Assembly: GCA_963814985.1 (NCBI GenBank)
Contig: CAWFFV010000009.1
Span: forward strand, 62,001-126,000
Source of the DNA: CAWFFV01 sp963814985
GTDB taxonomy: Bacteria > Chloroflexota > Ktedonobacteria > Ktedonobacterales > Ktedonobacteraceae
DNA length: 64,000 nt
Direction of reading: 5' to 3'
This document shows, piece after piece, positions 1 to 10,400 of the stretch. The notes beneath the pieces were generated by a model. The model was not told the origin of the DNA and searched no databases. It was given only the letters and a program-made list of their open reading frames with translations. A program made the position numbers and the translations under genes. Every line of letters begins with the position of its first letter. The first letter of the stretch is position 1.

Positions 1-1
1 T

Positions 2-247
2 GGACAACACCGGGCATATCAATGGGCCACTACCAACCTGCTCCTTGCCAGTTATGCTGGCATGGTGGGAATCAAAACAGGCCATACCGATGCTGCTGGC
101 TACTGTCTGGTTTTTGAAGCCATACGAAATGGTCACCACTTAATGGGTGTAGTGCTCAATAGTCCCAGTGAAACTCAACGCAATCAGGATGTCATATCCT
201 TGCTGAACTGGGGCTTTGCGTTGCCACTCCTCCCACCCAATCCTTGA
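2..247 (+). CDS. D-alanyl-D-alanine carboxypeptidase (PBP, peptidase S11), C-terminal fragment
   Basis: The reading frame is open from the window edge, so only the last 81 residues are present. It contains the third active-site motif of serine DD-peptidases, KTGHT, in the context MVGIKTGHTDAAGYC, preceded by TNLLLASYAGM, which matches the usual spacing in DacA-type enzymes. In this family the motif lines the active site that trims pentapeptide side chains of peptidoglycan in the periplasm or cell exterior. The usual C-terminal domain is absent or very short, since the frame stops about 60 residues after KTG. The N-terminal SxxK and SxN motifs lie outside the window. Confidence 0.85.
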   Translation, partial: GQHRAYQWATTNLLLASYAGMVGIKTGHTDAAGYCLVFEAIRNGHHLMGVVLNSPSETQRNQDVISLLNWGFALPLLPPNP

Positions 248-367
248 TCACAGAAGGATTTCCGTACCTCTTTTCCCATTCGGATAAACTGGTACTGGCA
301 AGGTCACAACAAACATGATAGAATAGTCACATCTACTCGTGCCATGTAGTTTGAATAGAGTACTAAA

Positions 368-1635
368 ATGCGCTACGCTATTTTTACTGATATACACGCA
401 AATCTTGAGGCATTGGAAGCAGTGCTAGCAAAAATTGATGAGCTAGCACTGGAAGAACCTATTGACCAAATCTGGTTCCTGGGGGATCTGGTCGGCTACG
501 GTCCGAATCCCAACGAATGTATTGTCAAACTACGTGACCGTACAGATGTCATTATCGCCGGCAACCATGACTGGGCTGCTGTTGGAAAGATCGACCTGGA
601 AGATTTTAGTGCGGCTGCACGCGTTTCAGCAGAGTGGACAGCGGAGCAACTCACTGAAGAACACCGGGCATTTCTCACTGATCTGCCTGAAAGAATCGAA
701 ATCGGCGATTGTACTCTTGTTCACGGTAGCCCTTATGGTCCCCTCTGGGAGTATCTCACCTCAGAGGTGCTGGCTGAACGTAGTTTCCAACATTTCAGTA
801 GCCGCTACTGCTTTGTGGGCCATACCCATGTTCCCGTCATTTTCCAACAACCTGACACGATTGCCACCACTCCTACCATTCCGCTAGACTTGAGCGAATT
901 GAGTGTACAAGAGGATCTGGTAGACGATAACGAGGAAGAAGAGGATGATGACGGAACCTCCAAAACAGTTGCAATCCACCCAACAACGCAGATTGAGGTC
1001 ACATCGGAGATAGAAAGTCCTCATACAGCTCTGGACATTTCTCAAACTACTATCACCGATACTACTGAGACAACGCCAGAAACCCAACAGCAAGAGACAA
1101 ATAACGAAGTGACGAGCCAGATCGCTGCCTCTCAAGAGCCTGAAGACACCGAAGAGACTGAAGATTCTGCTGTTCCTCAAGAGAGAGGAGGGATACAACT
1201 GAGGCACAAGAGGATCTCCCATCGGCTACCATAGAAGATCAAAGTACTGGAGAAGACGACACACCAGAGATTGAACAGAAGGATGAGATCACACCTGAAG
1301 AGTCCATTCTCGATGCTGAGGATCGTCTCAACCAGGAAATTGAGGAATTGTTAGGCCTTCTGGGACTCAGCCAGAGTTTGATCAATGTCACAAATGAGAT
1401 GATTATCCCACCTGAGGGAGATTGGCAAAACACACCAGCCTATCGCGCTATTGTCAATCCAGGTGGTGTTGGACAGCCACGTGATGGTGATCCTCGTGCA
1501 GCTTTTATGATCTATGACACAGAACATGGCTTCTCGTTTTATCGCATTTCTTATGCTTTTAAGAAGACACAGGAGAAGATCATCAAGGTCGGCCTGCCGC
1601 AATATCTGGCGACACGCCTGGCTCATGGTCGTTAA
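368..1635 (+). CDS. Calcineurin-like metallophosphoesterase with long acidic insert (frameshifted)
   Basis: Metal-binding motifs appear in order: DIHAN near the start, GDLVGYG, GNHD, VHGSPYG and GHTHVP, the YfcE/MJ0936-type phosphodiesterase core. The last core strand, with VNPGGVGQPRDGDPRAAF, lies about 280 residues further on. Between GHTH and this end is a low-complexity Glu/Asp/Thr/Gln-rich insert of about 200 residues, unusual for the family. The frame changes by one base at the GGG run at 1190-1192; adding one G joins both halves into about 422 residues. The ends fit one enzyme so well that a sequencing error or very recent mutation is likelier than two genes. pth follows after 6 bp, suggesting one transcript. 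Substrate unknown. Confidence 0.8.
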
Positions 1636-1641
1636 TCCATT

Positions 1642-2334
1642 ATGAAACTGGTAGTTGGCCTGGGTAATCCAGGCTCTCAATATGAGCAGACACGACACAA
1701 CGTTGGTTTTCGTATCGTGGATGCATTGGCGACACAGCTTGGCTGGAAATGGGAACGACAGGGGAGAGCCATGCTGGCAAGCGGAACCCTCGGCGCGGAA
1801 AAAGTGGTATTGGTCAAACCTATTACCTATATGAACAAGAGTGGAGAGGCTGTGGGCGAGCTGGTTCGTTGGTATAAGCTGTCGCCGGAAGATGTGCTTG
1901 TGGTCTATGATGATCTGGATCTTCCAGTTGGTAAAATACGTCTACGCAGCAATGGTAGTGCGGCAGGACACAATGGGCTGAGCAATATTATCCAGCATCT
2001 GCACACGAACCAGATTCCGCGCTTACGTATTGGTATTGGGCGTCCCACTAACAGTCACATGGACACGATTGATTATGTTCTGGGAACACCCACCAGCGAT
2101 GAGCGTCTCCTATTGGAGAATGGTGAAACCAGGACAATTGAGGCAATACAGCTCGTACTCCGTCAGGGGATCGCCACTACGATGAACCTCATTAATGTCG
2201 ACCCGGAGGCTCAGCAGAAAGCGGATGAGAAGCGCCGTTTACAAAAGCAACGGCGCGAACAGGAACGCTTACAGAGGGATGCCGCACAACATGAGCAGGA
2301 AAAAGTCGCGGATACCGCGACAGACCTGCCCTGA
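1642..2334 (+). CDS. pth: Peptidyl-tRNA hydrolase
   Basis: Releases tRNA from peptidyl-tRNA that dropped off the ribosome. The family signatures are clear: GLGNPGSQYEQTRHNVGF at the start with the catalytic His (His20 equivalent), KPITYMNKSG with the binding Asn, VYDDLDLPVGKIRLR with the catalytic Asp, and GSAAGHNGL. About 190 residues make the normal fold. A basic and Gln/Glu-rich tail of some 40 residues follows and is probably disordered. It starts 6 bp after the phosphoesterase stop, so the two are likely co-transcribed. Downstream genes run in the opposite direction. Confidence 0.96.
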   Translation: MKLVVGLGNPGSQYEQTRHNVGFRIVDALATQLGWKWERQGRAMLASGTLGAEKVVLVKPITYMNKSGEAVGELVRWYKLSPEDVLVVYDDLDLPVGKIRLRSNGSAAGHNGLSNIIQHLHTNQIPRLRIGIGRPTNSHMDTIDYVLGTPTSDERLLLENGETRTIEAIQLVLRQGIATTMNLINVDPEAQQKADEKRRLQKQRREQERLQRDAAQHEQEKVADTATDLP

Positions 2335-2354
2335 GTCAGGAAGATGACAACCTG

Positions 2355-3110
2355 TTACAGTTTTTCTGAATCCTCATTTGTCTGATCAAAAGGAGACGAA
2401 AGAGGTTCACTCCCTTCCCGTATATTCTGGCGATAGCATACATAGGAATAGACACAAAGAAAGATTACGACTATCAGGATCAGAGCCACTACGCCCCAAA
2501 CACGCAGCAATGGCACAAAGCTGAATACGATACCGAGCAGGCCAATGCCCACAAAGAGCCAGCCGCCGAGGCGATGCGTGCGTTCCCACACTACCTCGCT
2601 GGTCAGAGTCCAGGGTGTGCGGATACCCATCCAGAAATTACGGCGCAGCTTGCCCATGAAGTTGCCAAGCCCAATGAATAATACCGACATGGCCAGATTT
2701 GTAATAAAGATGATGTCGATAGGCATACCCAGAATACTCACAGTAGTCGAGAGCTGTATAATGAGCAAAAACAGTATAATCCCCATCACGATCACATCGC
2801 GTACCCGAGCATTGGCCACCAGATTTGAGCGGCTCCCCAGGCGTGGACCGATGATCATCAGTACACGCAGAAGCACGTAAAGGCCAATGCTCATGAGTGG
2901 CCAGAGCAGCGTAGCAACCCACTTCGGACCATAACCGTTCGGTTGACCATTAATGCCCCAGTGAATCGGCACAGCGGAAGGCAAGGATGGAAAGGCGGCA
3001 ATGGCAATGATAACCTGTATGGCGATAATCGCCCAGGTCAGGATATCCGTCGAACTACGAAACAACGAATTGAGGCCGATTTTGTTCCGTGTGTTGTTAG
3101 AGAGACTCAT
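2355..3110 (-). CDS. SdpI/DUF1648-type integral membrane protein
   Basis: A 251-residue protein with six to seven predicted hydrophobic segments. The N-terminal part has the DUF1648 pattern PVHWGxNGxPNGYG (here IPIHWGINGQPNGYG-like, residues about 48-62), and the C-terminal part the SdpI pattern GxxxGKLRRNFWMGIRTPWTL (about 150-170). In Bacillus, SdpI protects against the SDP toxin and, together with SdpR, senses it. Here the gene overlaps the upstream sdpR-like gene by 4 bases (ATGA), so they are translationally coupled. No sdpABC toxin genes are present nearby, so immunity to a foreign peptide, or a different signalling role, is inference. Confidence 0.85.
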   Translation of the reverse strand: MSLSNNTRNKIGLNSLFRSSTDILTWAIIAIQVIIAIAAFPSLPSAVPIHWGINGQPNGYGPKWVATLLWPLMSIGLYVLLRVLMIIGPRLGSRSNLVANARVRDVIVMGIILFLLIIQLSTTVSILGMPIDIIFITNLAMSVLFIGLGNFMGKLRRNFWMGIRTPWTLTSEVVWERTHRLGGWLFVGIGLLGIVFSFVPLLRVWGVVALILIVVIFLCVYSYVCYRQNIREGSEPLSSPFDQTNEDSEKL

Positions 3111-3445
3111 AGTATATTATCCTCCATCGACTCGTCGGACGGATTCTCAGGTTTGGCAATCGAGTTGACTCCATTATCTAAAGTCTCCATTCCTCCGAGC
3201 CATCCCATGATCTCGGTCATTAAATCCTGAAAAACGGTCGTGTTGAGAGAATATACCTGGAACTGCCTACGTCGCTCAACACGTACCAGGTCAGCTAGCT
3301 TCAGCACTGTCAAATGGTGCGATAAGGCTGTTCGACCAATGCCAGCATGTTCTGCCAGTTCTCCTGCGGTGCGCTCTCCTCCACGGAGATATTTCAGAAT
3401 ACGTCGCCTCGTAGGGTCTGCGATGGCTTTGTAGGCTTCTTGCAT
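3107..3445 (-). CDS. ArsR-family transcriptional regulator, SdpR-like
   Basis: A 112-residue winged-helix protein. The sequence ADPTRRRILKYLRGGERTAG is the typical ArsR/SdpR start, followed by the recognition-helix region GIGRTALSHHLTVLKLADLV and the wing VRVERRRQFQVYSLN. It has no cysteine metal site, which fits the SdpR autorepressor subgroup rather than metal sensors. The start codon lies 35 bp from the CPBP protease end and the stop overlaps the sdpI-like gene, so it is the first gene of a two-gene operon that it probably represses. Confidence 0.88.
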   Translation of the reverse strand: MQEAYKAIADPTRRRILKYLRGGERTAGELAEHAGIGRTALSHHLTVLKLADLVRVERRRQFQVYSLNTTVFQDLMTEIMGWLGGMETLDNGVNSIAKPENPSDESMEDNIL

Positions 3446-3479
3446 AATATCTACTCTCTATATCTTCGTTGGTGTGCTT

Positions 3480-4457
3480 TCAAGCGATCTGACTTTGACT
3501 TGTAACATGCTGTGGCTCTGATTTGAGCCGTCCGGTGACAATAAGCCACAGCGCAAAGGCTATCATGGGAACCAACCCGATGATTCCTATCGGTGCTCCA
3601 AGCAGAGAATCTGCCCGCGAGAGAAACAGGATACCAAAACCAGCCTGAGCATTCAGTGCCGCATGAGCCAGTGTGGAAGGCCAAACGCTACCGGAGCGAA
3701 AACGTAACCAGGCAAACACCACACCTATAGCCGTAGTGAAGATGACCATCATGCCAATACCCAGCCAGGGATGACCAGGATAGTTGTAGCTCTCCAATAC
3801 AATAAGGGGTGCATGCCACAATCCCCAAATCACACCGGTGCAGATTGCAGCTCCTACATGGCCCAGGGGAGCAAGGCGGGGCAGCAGGTAGCCTCGCCAG
3901 CCAAACTCCTCACCAAAGGTAAAAATCATGTTAAAGGGGATCGCCAGCGTAAAAGCGAGAGCTGACTGCGCGATCACACTTATTAAAGCTAGCTGATCAG
4001 CGGAATATCCACCAGGTAGTGATTGTTTTTGCTGACGTAGTCCATCAGCGATAGTGCGTCCCATCTGCTGGAGAGATTCACTGAAAGCCCAATGTTGATA
4101 GCCAGTCAGCAAAGCAAAGCCGATACCTGCTGCGATCAAAACAGGTACAATCACATAGGCTACCAGATACATCCGCCCGGCTCCGTGTAATCCCTTTGCC
4201 GTCAACCGCAAGCCAGCATCAGCAAAACCTTCATGTCGCAGGAGTCGTACAAGTGTGGCAGCAACCGCTGGACCAAACATTCCAATCTCAGCACGTATAG
4301 CGAAAGGTACCCCCAGCGCACGCAAACCCATCCAGATTCCCCAGCTCAGCCCGAACGTCAGGACAATGAATAAAAAGACGCCGGTCCAATCCACACTCGA
4401 TGGTCTGCTATTAAGCTCGACTGATGCTCCATCTGCGCTCGTAGTCTTCGTATCCAT
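3480..4457 (-). CDS. CPBP-family intramembrane glutamic endopeptidase
   Basis: Multi-spanning membrane protein of about 325 residues with the Abi/CAAX-protease motifs: EEFGWRGYLLPRL (the catalytic Glu pair and Arg) and GLWHAPLI with a catalytic His, plus a third His in TLAHAALN. These enzymes cleave inside or near the membrane, and bacterial members act in prenyl-protein processing or bacteriocin self-protection. An ATG 15 codons upstream (4502) is possible, but the one at 4457 begins the conserved-looking part. Gene order next to sdpI/sdpR is suggestive because in other bacteria CPBP proteins also provide bacteriocin immunity; that link is inference. Confidence 0.88.
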   Translation of the reverse strand: MDTKTTSADGASVELNSRPSSVDWTGVFLFIVLTFGLSWGIWMGLRALGVPFAIRAEIGMFGPAVAATLVRLLRHEGFADAGLRLTAKGLHGAGRMYLVAYVIVPVLIAAGIGFALLTGYQHWAFSESLQQMGRTIADGLRQQKQSLPGGYSADQLALISVIAQSALAFTLAIPFNMIFTFGEEFGWRGYLLPRLAPLGHVGAAICTGVIWGLWHAPLIVLESYNYPGHPWLGIGMMVIFTTAIGVVFAWLRFRSGSVWPSTLAHAALNAQAGFGILFLSRADSLLGAPIGIIGLVPMIAFALWLIVTGRLKSEPQHVTSQSQIA

Positions 4458-4676
4458 GATAGCAATACACCGTTCCTTTTGCAAGGGAGTGTTTCCCTGC
4501 ATATGTAAATGTATTTCAGTATTTCAGTTCTTACTGAAATACTAACATAAGAGAGATGAGTTTGTCAAATCGATGGGGTATTTCATTAATGTGCGATTGC
4601 GGTAGTTTCGTAACTACTCTTAGTACTTTTCCAGTAAAATTTGCTTTGGGCAAGAACTTTCTTTCATACTAACAAT

Positions 4677-5372
4677 ATGAGAGAACATATTGATACAGCC
4701 ACCATTCAGGCTGACTTTGACCGCATCGCACAGTTCTCCAACAATGACTCAGATGACGGTTGGAATCACAACAATCACTACCATCGTTTCCTATTAGAGC
4801 ACGTTCCTACGCGCTGCGTAGAGGCCCTAGATATCGGCTGTGGGACAGGCTTGTTTGCTCGCCTTCTGGCACATCGAGCAAAACATGTGCTTGCCCTTGA
4901 TCTTTCTCCACAGACGATACAGCTCGCTCGCAAGCATTCCACTGACTTTGCGAATATTGACTTTGAAGCTGCAGATGTGTTGTCGTGGAAGTTTTCCCCT
5001 GAGCGGTTTGATTACATTGTGTCCATTGCCACGCTTCATCACATGTCAATGGAAGCGATCCTTCCCAAGATGAAAGAGGCACTGGCTAAGGGCGGGACGC
5101 TTGTTGTACTTGATATCTATGAAACACGTTTCCCTGATCTCTTTGTCAATCTGGCGGCTATTCCCACGAACCTGTTCATGCAAAAAGTCAAGAATGGTCG
5201 TCGTCCTGCGCCATCGCCTGAAGCTCGGGCAGCGATGGAGGAGCACCAGGCCCACGATTCCTATCTGACGCTCTCTCAGGTGCATCAGATATGTCAGGCT
5301 TTTTTGCCAGATGCAATTGTGAGAAGACATTTGTTCTGGAGGTATTCCATTGTCTGGAAGAAGCCGCAGTAA
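4677..5372 (+). CDS. Class I SAM-dependent methyltransferase
   Basis: A 231-residue Rossmann methyltransferase. Motif I is LDIGCGTGLFARLLA (about residues 45-60), motif II ends in LDLSPQTIQLAR, and the acidic motif after the fourth strand is FDYIVSIATLHHM. The UbiE/Methyltransf_11 type acts on small molecules. The ATG at 4677 is preferred over a TTG at 4641 because the family-like start MREHIDTATIQADFDRIA begins there. No neighbouring biosynthesis genes reveal the substrate. Confidence 0.85.
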   Translation: MREHIDTATIQADFDRIAQFSNNDSDDGWNHNNHYHRFLLEHVPTRCVEALDIGCGTGLFARLLAHRAKHVLALDLSPQTIQLARKHSTDFANIDFEAADVLSWKFSPERFDYIVSIATLHHMSMEAILPKMKEALAKGGTLVVLDIYETRFPDLFVNLAAIPTNLFMQKVKNGRRPAPSPEARAAMEEHQAHDSYLTLSQVHQICQAFLPDAIVRRHLFWRYSIVWKKPQ

Positions 5373-5424
5373 TATCGCCACTTTCGCGCGTCCGATATGT
5401 TCCTCATCATTGGTGATTTACTCA

Positions 5425-6111
5425 CTATTCTCCAATGGTCGCAGCTCGTGCAAAGGCCCGATATCCAGCTGCAGAAGCTAATCCAAGGGATGCGATGTTA
5501 TCGGCAGATGCACTGTAGAACGGAACAAGATCTTCTTGGGCTACGGACGCAACCCACAGGAGAGTAGCAGCAAGAGCATATCCTTTGCGGCGTGCCTCTG
5601 GCAGTGTATTAATGCCGATTTCACACGCTTCGGTAGTCCGGCGTGAGCTGTGTGCAAGACTGAGTAAATGCCCTTCAATAATGACCCCAATGAGCGGACG
5701 TCGGTCTGGGTAGAAGTAGTACTCGACACATCCAGGATCAAAGATTTCCACCAATGCTTGATCATCAGGGGTAAGAAGGCGCGCAATTTGTTGGGCGGCC
5801 ACAACACTTATGATTGGGGATGCCACCTGATGAAGAACTACTTCCCGGCTGATTTGCGGGGTGACGCGCTCTGCTGGAGGGATTGTTAATGCTTCACTCG
5901 CACGTACTAACAATTCTGCACGCTCAGACACTGCGACATCAGGTCTCCAGATAGCAATCTGCTCACCAGCCATTTCAGCAGCATACAGTTTCCAGGGTGG
6001 CTGAATCCCTTCGCGTAGAAGCTCAACAGAGTTCTGGGCAATAGGAGGAAGTTGTACCCCCCAAACGGCCTCGATATGCAAACGAAGCAATGCTCGCGGT
6101 GTTGATACCAT
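5425..6111 (-). CDS. GNAT-family N-acetyltransferase
   Basis: 228 residues. The C-terminal half carries the acetyl-CoA binding pattern INTLPEARRKGYALA (Q/RxxGxG/A-type loop, about residues 165-180) followed by a helix and the fold-closing segment PFYSASADNIASLGLASAAG, as in FR47/GNAT_acetyltran proteins that act on small molecules. The N-terminal half is the substrate-side domain and is not assigned to a known specificity. A weak ribosome site (AAAGGA) lies just before the ATG. It is followed by 78 bp and then the kinase gene in the same direction. Confidence 0.8.
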   Translation of the reverse strand: MVSTPRALLRLHIEAVWGVQLPPIAQNSVELLREGIQPPWKLYAAEMAGEQIAIWRPDVAVSERAELLVRASEALTIPPAERVTPQISREVVLHQVASPIISVVAAQQIARLLTPDDQALVEIFDPGCVEYYFYPDRRPLIGVIIEGHLLSLAHSSRRTTEACEIGINTLPEARRKGYALAATLLWVASVAQEDLVPFYSASADNIASLGLASAAGYRAFARAATIGE

Positions 6112-6190
6112 GACAATCCTTTCTGAAATGTGAAGGTCCGTAAAAGGGCAGTGTCAGACATTGCTTCTTATTTCCTTCATTTTGCCTGGC

Positions 6191-7112
6191 TTAGCGTTTG
6201 ATCGCGGCCAGTAGTTTAGCACAGATGAGGTGATCTTCCGAGAAGCTGCCATTATCCTCGACGACCCACCACGCACTCAACATGGCCTGAGCCATAGCCC
6301 AATCACGCACCCGCGTACGATTGAGGTCAAGCTCCTCGGCTAACTGGTCGATACTGCGCGTCAGGATGCGAATAGCTTGCGGGACATCATGCACATCTGG
6401 CAAGCGATTGCGTAATAGTGCCCCTGTCTCGTAGGCAGGCTCACCAATTACGCCCTTGGGATCAATAGCCAGCCACGGCTCACGCCTCGGCTGCCAGGAT
6501 ATTCTCGTGATGAAGGTCGCCGTGAAGCAGAACACATTCAGTCATGGAGGCACTCAGTTCAGCAAAAAGACTTTCCGCTTCTTCTAGTATGGCGACAGGA
6601 AAAGGACCATTTCCACCTTCATAATGCTGCCGCAACCGGAGAAAGCCACGCCCCCAATCAACGATCGAGGGAAATGGATGGTCTGGTGGGACCGGTCGCC
6701 ACAATTGTCGCATGACAGTAGCGGCATAAGATGTGGCCTTTTCATCATCTTCTAACTTACTAAGCGATATACTGGACTCCAGACGCTCTAACAGTAACGC
6801 CCTGTCATTTATATCATAATCCAACAAGCGCACCATCCCGCGACCATCGCAGAGTCGCAACGCCTCCGCTTCCTGTGTGAACTCGTTGGTTGGAGCATGT
6901 ACCTTCACAACTACGGCAGTACCGTCACTGCGTACAGCAGGGGCCACATAGTGATAGGCATATGACAGGTAAGTAAAGGGAGGAGCAAAAGTGAGCCTCC
7001 AACGTTGCTCACAGTTAACGAGGATGGTGGGAAGCTGGCTGATCCAGGCAAGGCCCTTCTCACCATGCAACACACTTGCATGGTGCATAAAATCATCGGG
7101 AATGATAAACAT
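6191..7112 (-). CDS. Aminoglycoside/hydroxyurea-type small-molecule kinase (frameshifted)
   Basis: The fold is that of streptomycin 6-kinase-like APH proteins. The catalytic loop reads LLHGDLHHENILAAE, and the metal-binding segment AIDPKGVIGEPAYE lies shortly after, but in another frame. Dropping one G at about 6485 restores the family-typical run LAAEREPWLAIDPKG. The whole gene would encode about 307 residues. The ATG at 7112 follows a strong GGAGG. This enzyme group phosphorylates aminoglycosides such as streptomycin, or hydroxyurea, giving resistance, but environmental members often have unknown substrates. The break is a likely sequence error; otherwise it is a recent pseudogene. Confidence 0.78.
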
Positions 7113-7451
7113 GTAATATATCCTCCATAGCCTATACGAAGGTGTCTGGCTCAACCTGACCATAGGCTGAAGCAACGCGATGATATAAACCTGCAATCTT
7201 CTCTTTTTGCGTTTCGCCGTTGTCCACTGGAATCCCTTTCGCGCCTCCTTGAATAGACTCATCAAACATCTTCTCAGCATATCACAGAAAAGGTGTAATG
7301 AAAAAAATATGAGTACCAGGATATTGCACTCTGATGGGTGGTACGGTATGATTACCAAAAGATAGTAGAGAATACAAAGATCAAATTCTCAGTACACCCC
7401 TATGGTAAATATGCGTAGGGGCGTAATTCATTGTGTTTGTTGGAGGATGAT

Positions 7452-10400
7452 GTGACATTACAGGGATTATTGGCTCTGTTGACGCAGAGGCCTGAATACC
7501 GACGATTAATCGAACACCTTCGTAACGCCGAGGGAGTGCCCGCACTTACAGGGATCACCGAGGCAGCACGCCCCTATGTGATTGCAAGCCTTGCTTCAAC
7601 GCTCAAGCAACCGCTCCTTGTGGTCGTTCATGACGAAGCTCAGGCCAACCAGATAGTAGAGACACTCAAGTTCTTTCTAGCTAACCCAAGCGATATCTTC
7701 TGCTTACCTGACCGTGATGCCCTACCCTACGAACGACTCATCGGTGATGTACTTACAACACAAAAGCGGATGCAGGCACTAATCGCTATGGTGGAACGTG
7801 AGCGTACACCTATCGTCGTCTGTTCTGCCCGTGTCCTGACACAACTGGTAATTCCTCCACAAGAGTTGGCGGCCTCTCTGTTTAAGCTGCAACCAGGACA
7901 AGAGGTTGATCTGACTATGATGCTGGAACACCTCTATAATCTTGGATATCAGCCAGCACCAGAGGTAGAAGAACCAGGGCAGTTTAGTCATCGCGGAGGC
8001 ATTGTTGATCTCTTTCCGCCAACACTACCGCGTCCCGTCCGCGTCGAGTTTTTTGGCGATGAGATTGAATCATTACGAACCTTCGATCAGGAGACACAAC
8101 GTTCGCTCAACCCTGTCGTGACCTGCATCATCGGTCCCGCACGTGAGACCCTACCTACTCGTGGACCGGAGGCGGCAAAGGAACTGGAACAACTCGATAG
8201 CAATATTTTGCACCGGAATGCCGAAGAGCGTTGGAAGCACGACCTGGAGAAACTTCGCCAGCGCCACTCTTTTGCAGACATCACTTTCTACCTCCCTTAT
8301 CTTCATAGTCAGGCAACTATCCTGGACTATCTTCCACGTAACGGGCTACTCATTCTGGATAATCCAGCAAGCATTCAAAAACATATCCTGGAACTCGACT
8401 CCCACGCTCAGGAGACAAAAGAGCGTTTTGAACGGGAGAGAGAGAACCCTACACGCCTGCGTGATGCACATATAACATGGAATCAACTGGAACCACAGAT
8501 ACAGCAACGCCGTCAGCTTCGTTTCGCCGATGTCCTTTCGACCGCTGAAAGCGACTTCGACGTACGCCAACACGGTGGCACAGAGGATCTTGTACCTCCA
8601 CATAGTAGCGCAAATTCCTATGGTGGCAGATTGCGAGCGTTTGCACTGGACTGTCGTAAGACACTTGACAACCGGGAGCGCGTAGTGATCGTAACAGCAC
8701 AGGCGCGTCGTATGGCGGAAGTGTTAAGCGATGAGAGCATTCTACATGAAGCCACAATTCATGTTAGCCCAGGCACCAATATCAACCAGCTACCAGAGCC
8801 AGGTACTTTAACGCTTATCCAGGGACAACTTACGGAAGGATGGCAATCACGTTCGCTGGCCCTCTATGTGTACACCGATACCGAAATATTTGGCTGGTCG
8901 AAACGACGTGGTACACAGCGTCGCAAACCTGTTACGCCCGCTTCGTTCCTGGCAGAAGTCAACCCCGGAGACTATGTTGTACACCAGGAACATGGTATTG
9001 GACGCTTTGAGGGCCTTGTCAAAATGAGCTTGACAGGTGTTGAACGCGAGTACCTGCTTATCCACTACGCCGGGACAGATAAACTCTATATTCCTACGGA
9101 TCAACTTGACCGTGTGACACGCTACATCGGCATGGGCGACTCAGTACCTGCTCTCAGTAAACTGGGAACAACGGAATGGACACGTGCCAAATCAAAAGTT
9201 AAGGAGAATGTACAGGATATTGCGCGTGACCTCTTGCGACTCTATAGCCTGCGAGAGGCTGCACAGGGCCATGCCTTCCCTCCTGACGTGGAGCAACCCT
9301 GGCTCCAAGAACTTGAGGATGCTTTTCCCTTTGAAGAGACTCCCGATCAAGACCGTGCTATCGAAGAGGTGAAAAGCGACATGGAACGTCCTCGCCCTAT
9401 GGATCGGCTGGTATGTGGTGACGTGGGCTATGGCAAGACAGAGGTAGCTTTGCGTGCCGCATTTAAAGCTGTGCTTGATCAACGCCAGGTTGCTGTCCTT
9501 GTCCCAACAACGATACTGGCCCTACAGCACTATAACACCTTTAAAGAGCGGCTCAAGGCTTACCCGGTACGTGTAGAATTGTTGAGCCGTTTCCGTTCTG
9601 ACAAGGAACAGAAGCAAGTCTTAGAGGATCTGGCTTTTGGCAAAGTGGATATTGTCATCGGCACACATCGCTTACTCCAAAAGGATGTCGTCTTCTTCAA
9701 CCTCGGACTGTTAGTTGTTGATGAAGAACAGCGCTTCGGCGTAGCACATAAAGAGCGTCTCAAACAGATGCGTAGCGAAATTGACGTACTGACCATGACA
9801 GCAACACCAATTCCACGTACATTGCATATGTCGCTCGTCAATTTGCGCGACATGAGTGTGATTGAAACACCACCACAGGAGCGCCTGCCTATTCGTACCA
9901 CGATTCGTGAGTACGACGACAACCTTATACGTGAAGCCATTCTGCGCGAGATCGACCGGGGTGGACAGGTCTTCTTTGTCCACAATCGCATACAGGGTAT
10001 CCAGATTATCGCACAAAAGTTGCAACGTCTCATTCCAGAAGCCCGTATTACTATCGGCCATGGCCAGATGAACGAGGAGCAACTCGAACGTGTGATGGTA
10101 GGCTTCTCTAGTGGAGAATACGACGTGCTGATCTCCACCACAATTATTGAAAATGGTCTGGATATCCCTAACGCGAACACGATCATTGTGAATAACGCAG
10201 CATATTTTGGATTATCGCAACTCTATCAACTACGAGGACGTGTGGGGCGTGCGACGCATCAGGCCTATGCCTACTTTTTTTATAACAAGGATGCCAAGCT
10301 AACACCTATTCAGGAGAAACGTTTACGTGCTATCTTTGAGGCAACAGAACTGGGTGCCGGTTTCCGTATCGCCATGAAAGATCTGGAGATTCGTGGGGCC

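Noticed and set aside
2355..3445. A complete SDP toxin system
   Set aside because: Only sdpI- and sdpR-like genes are present; no sdpA, sdpB or sdpC-like gene is seen.
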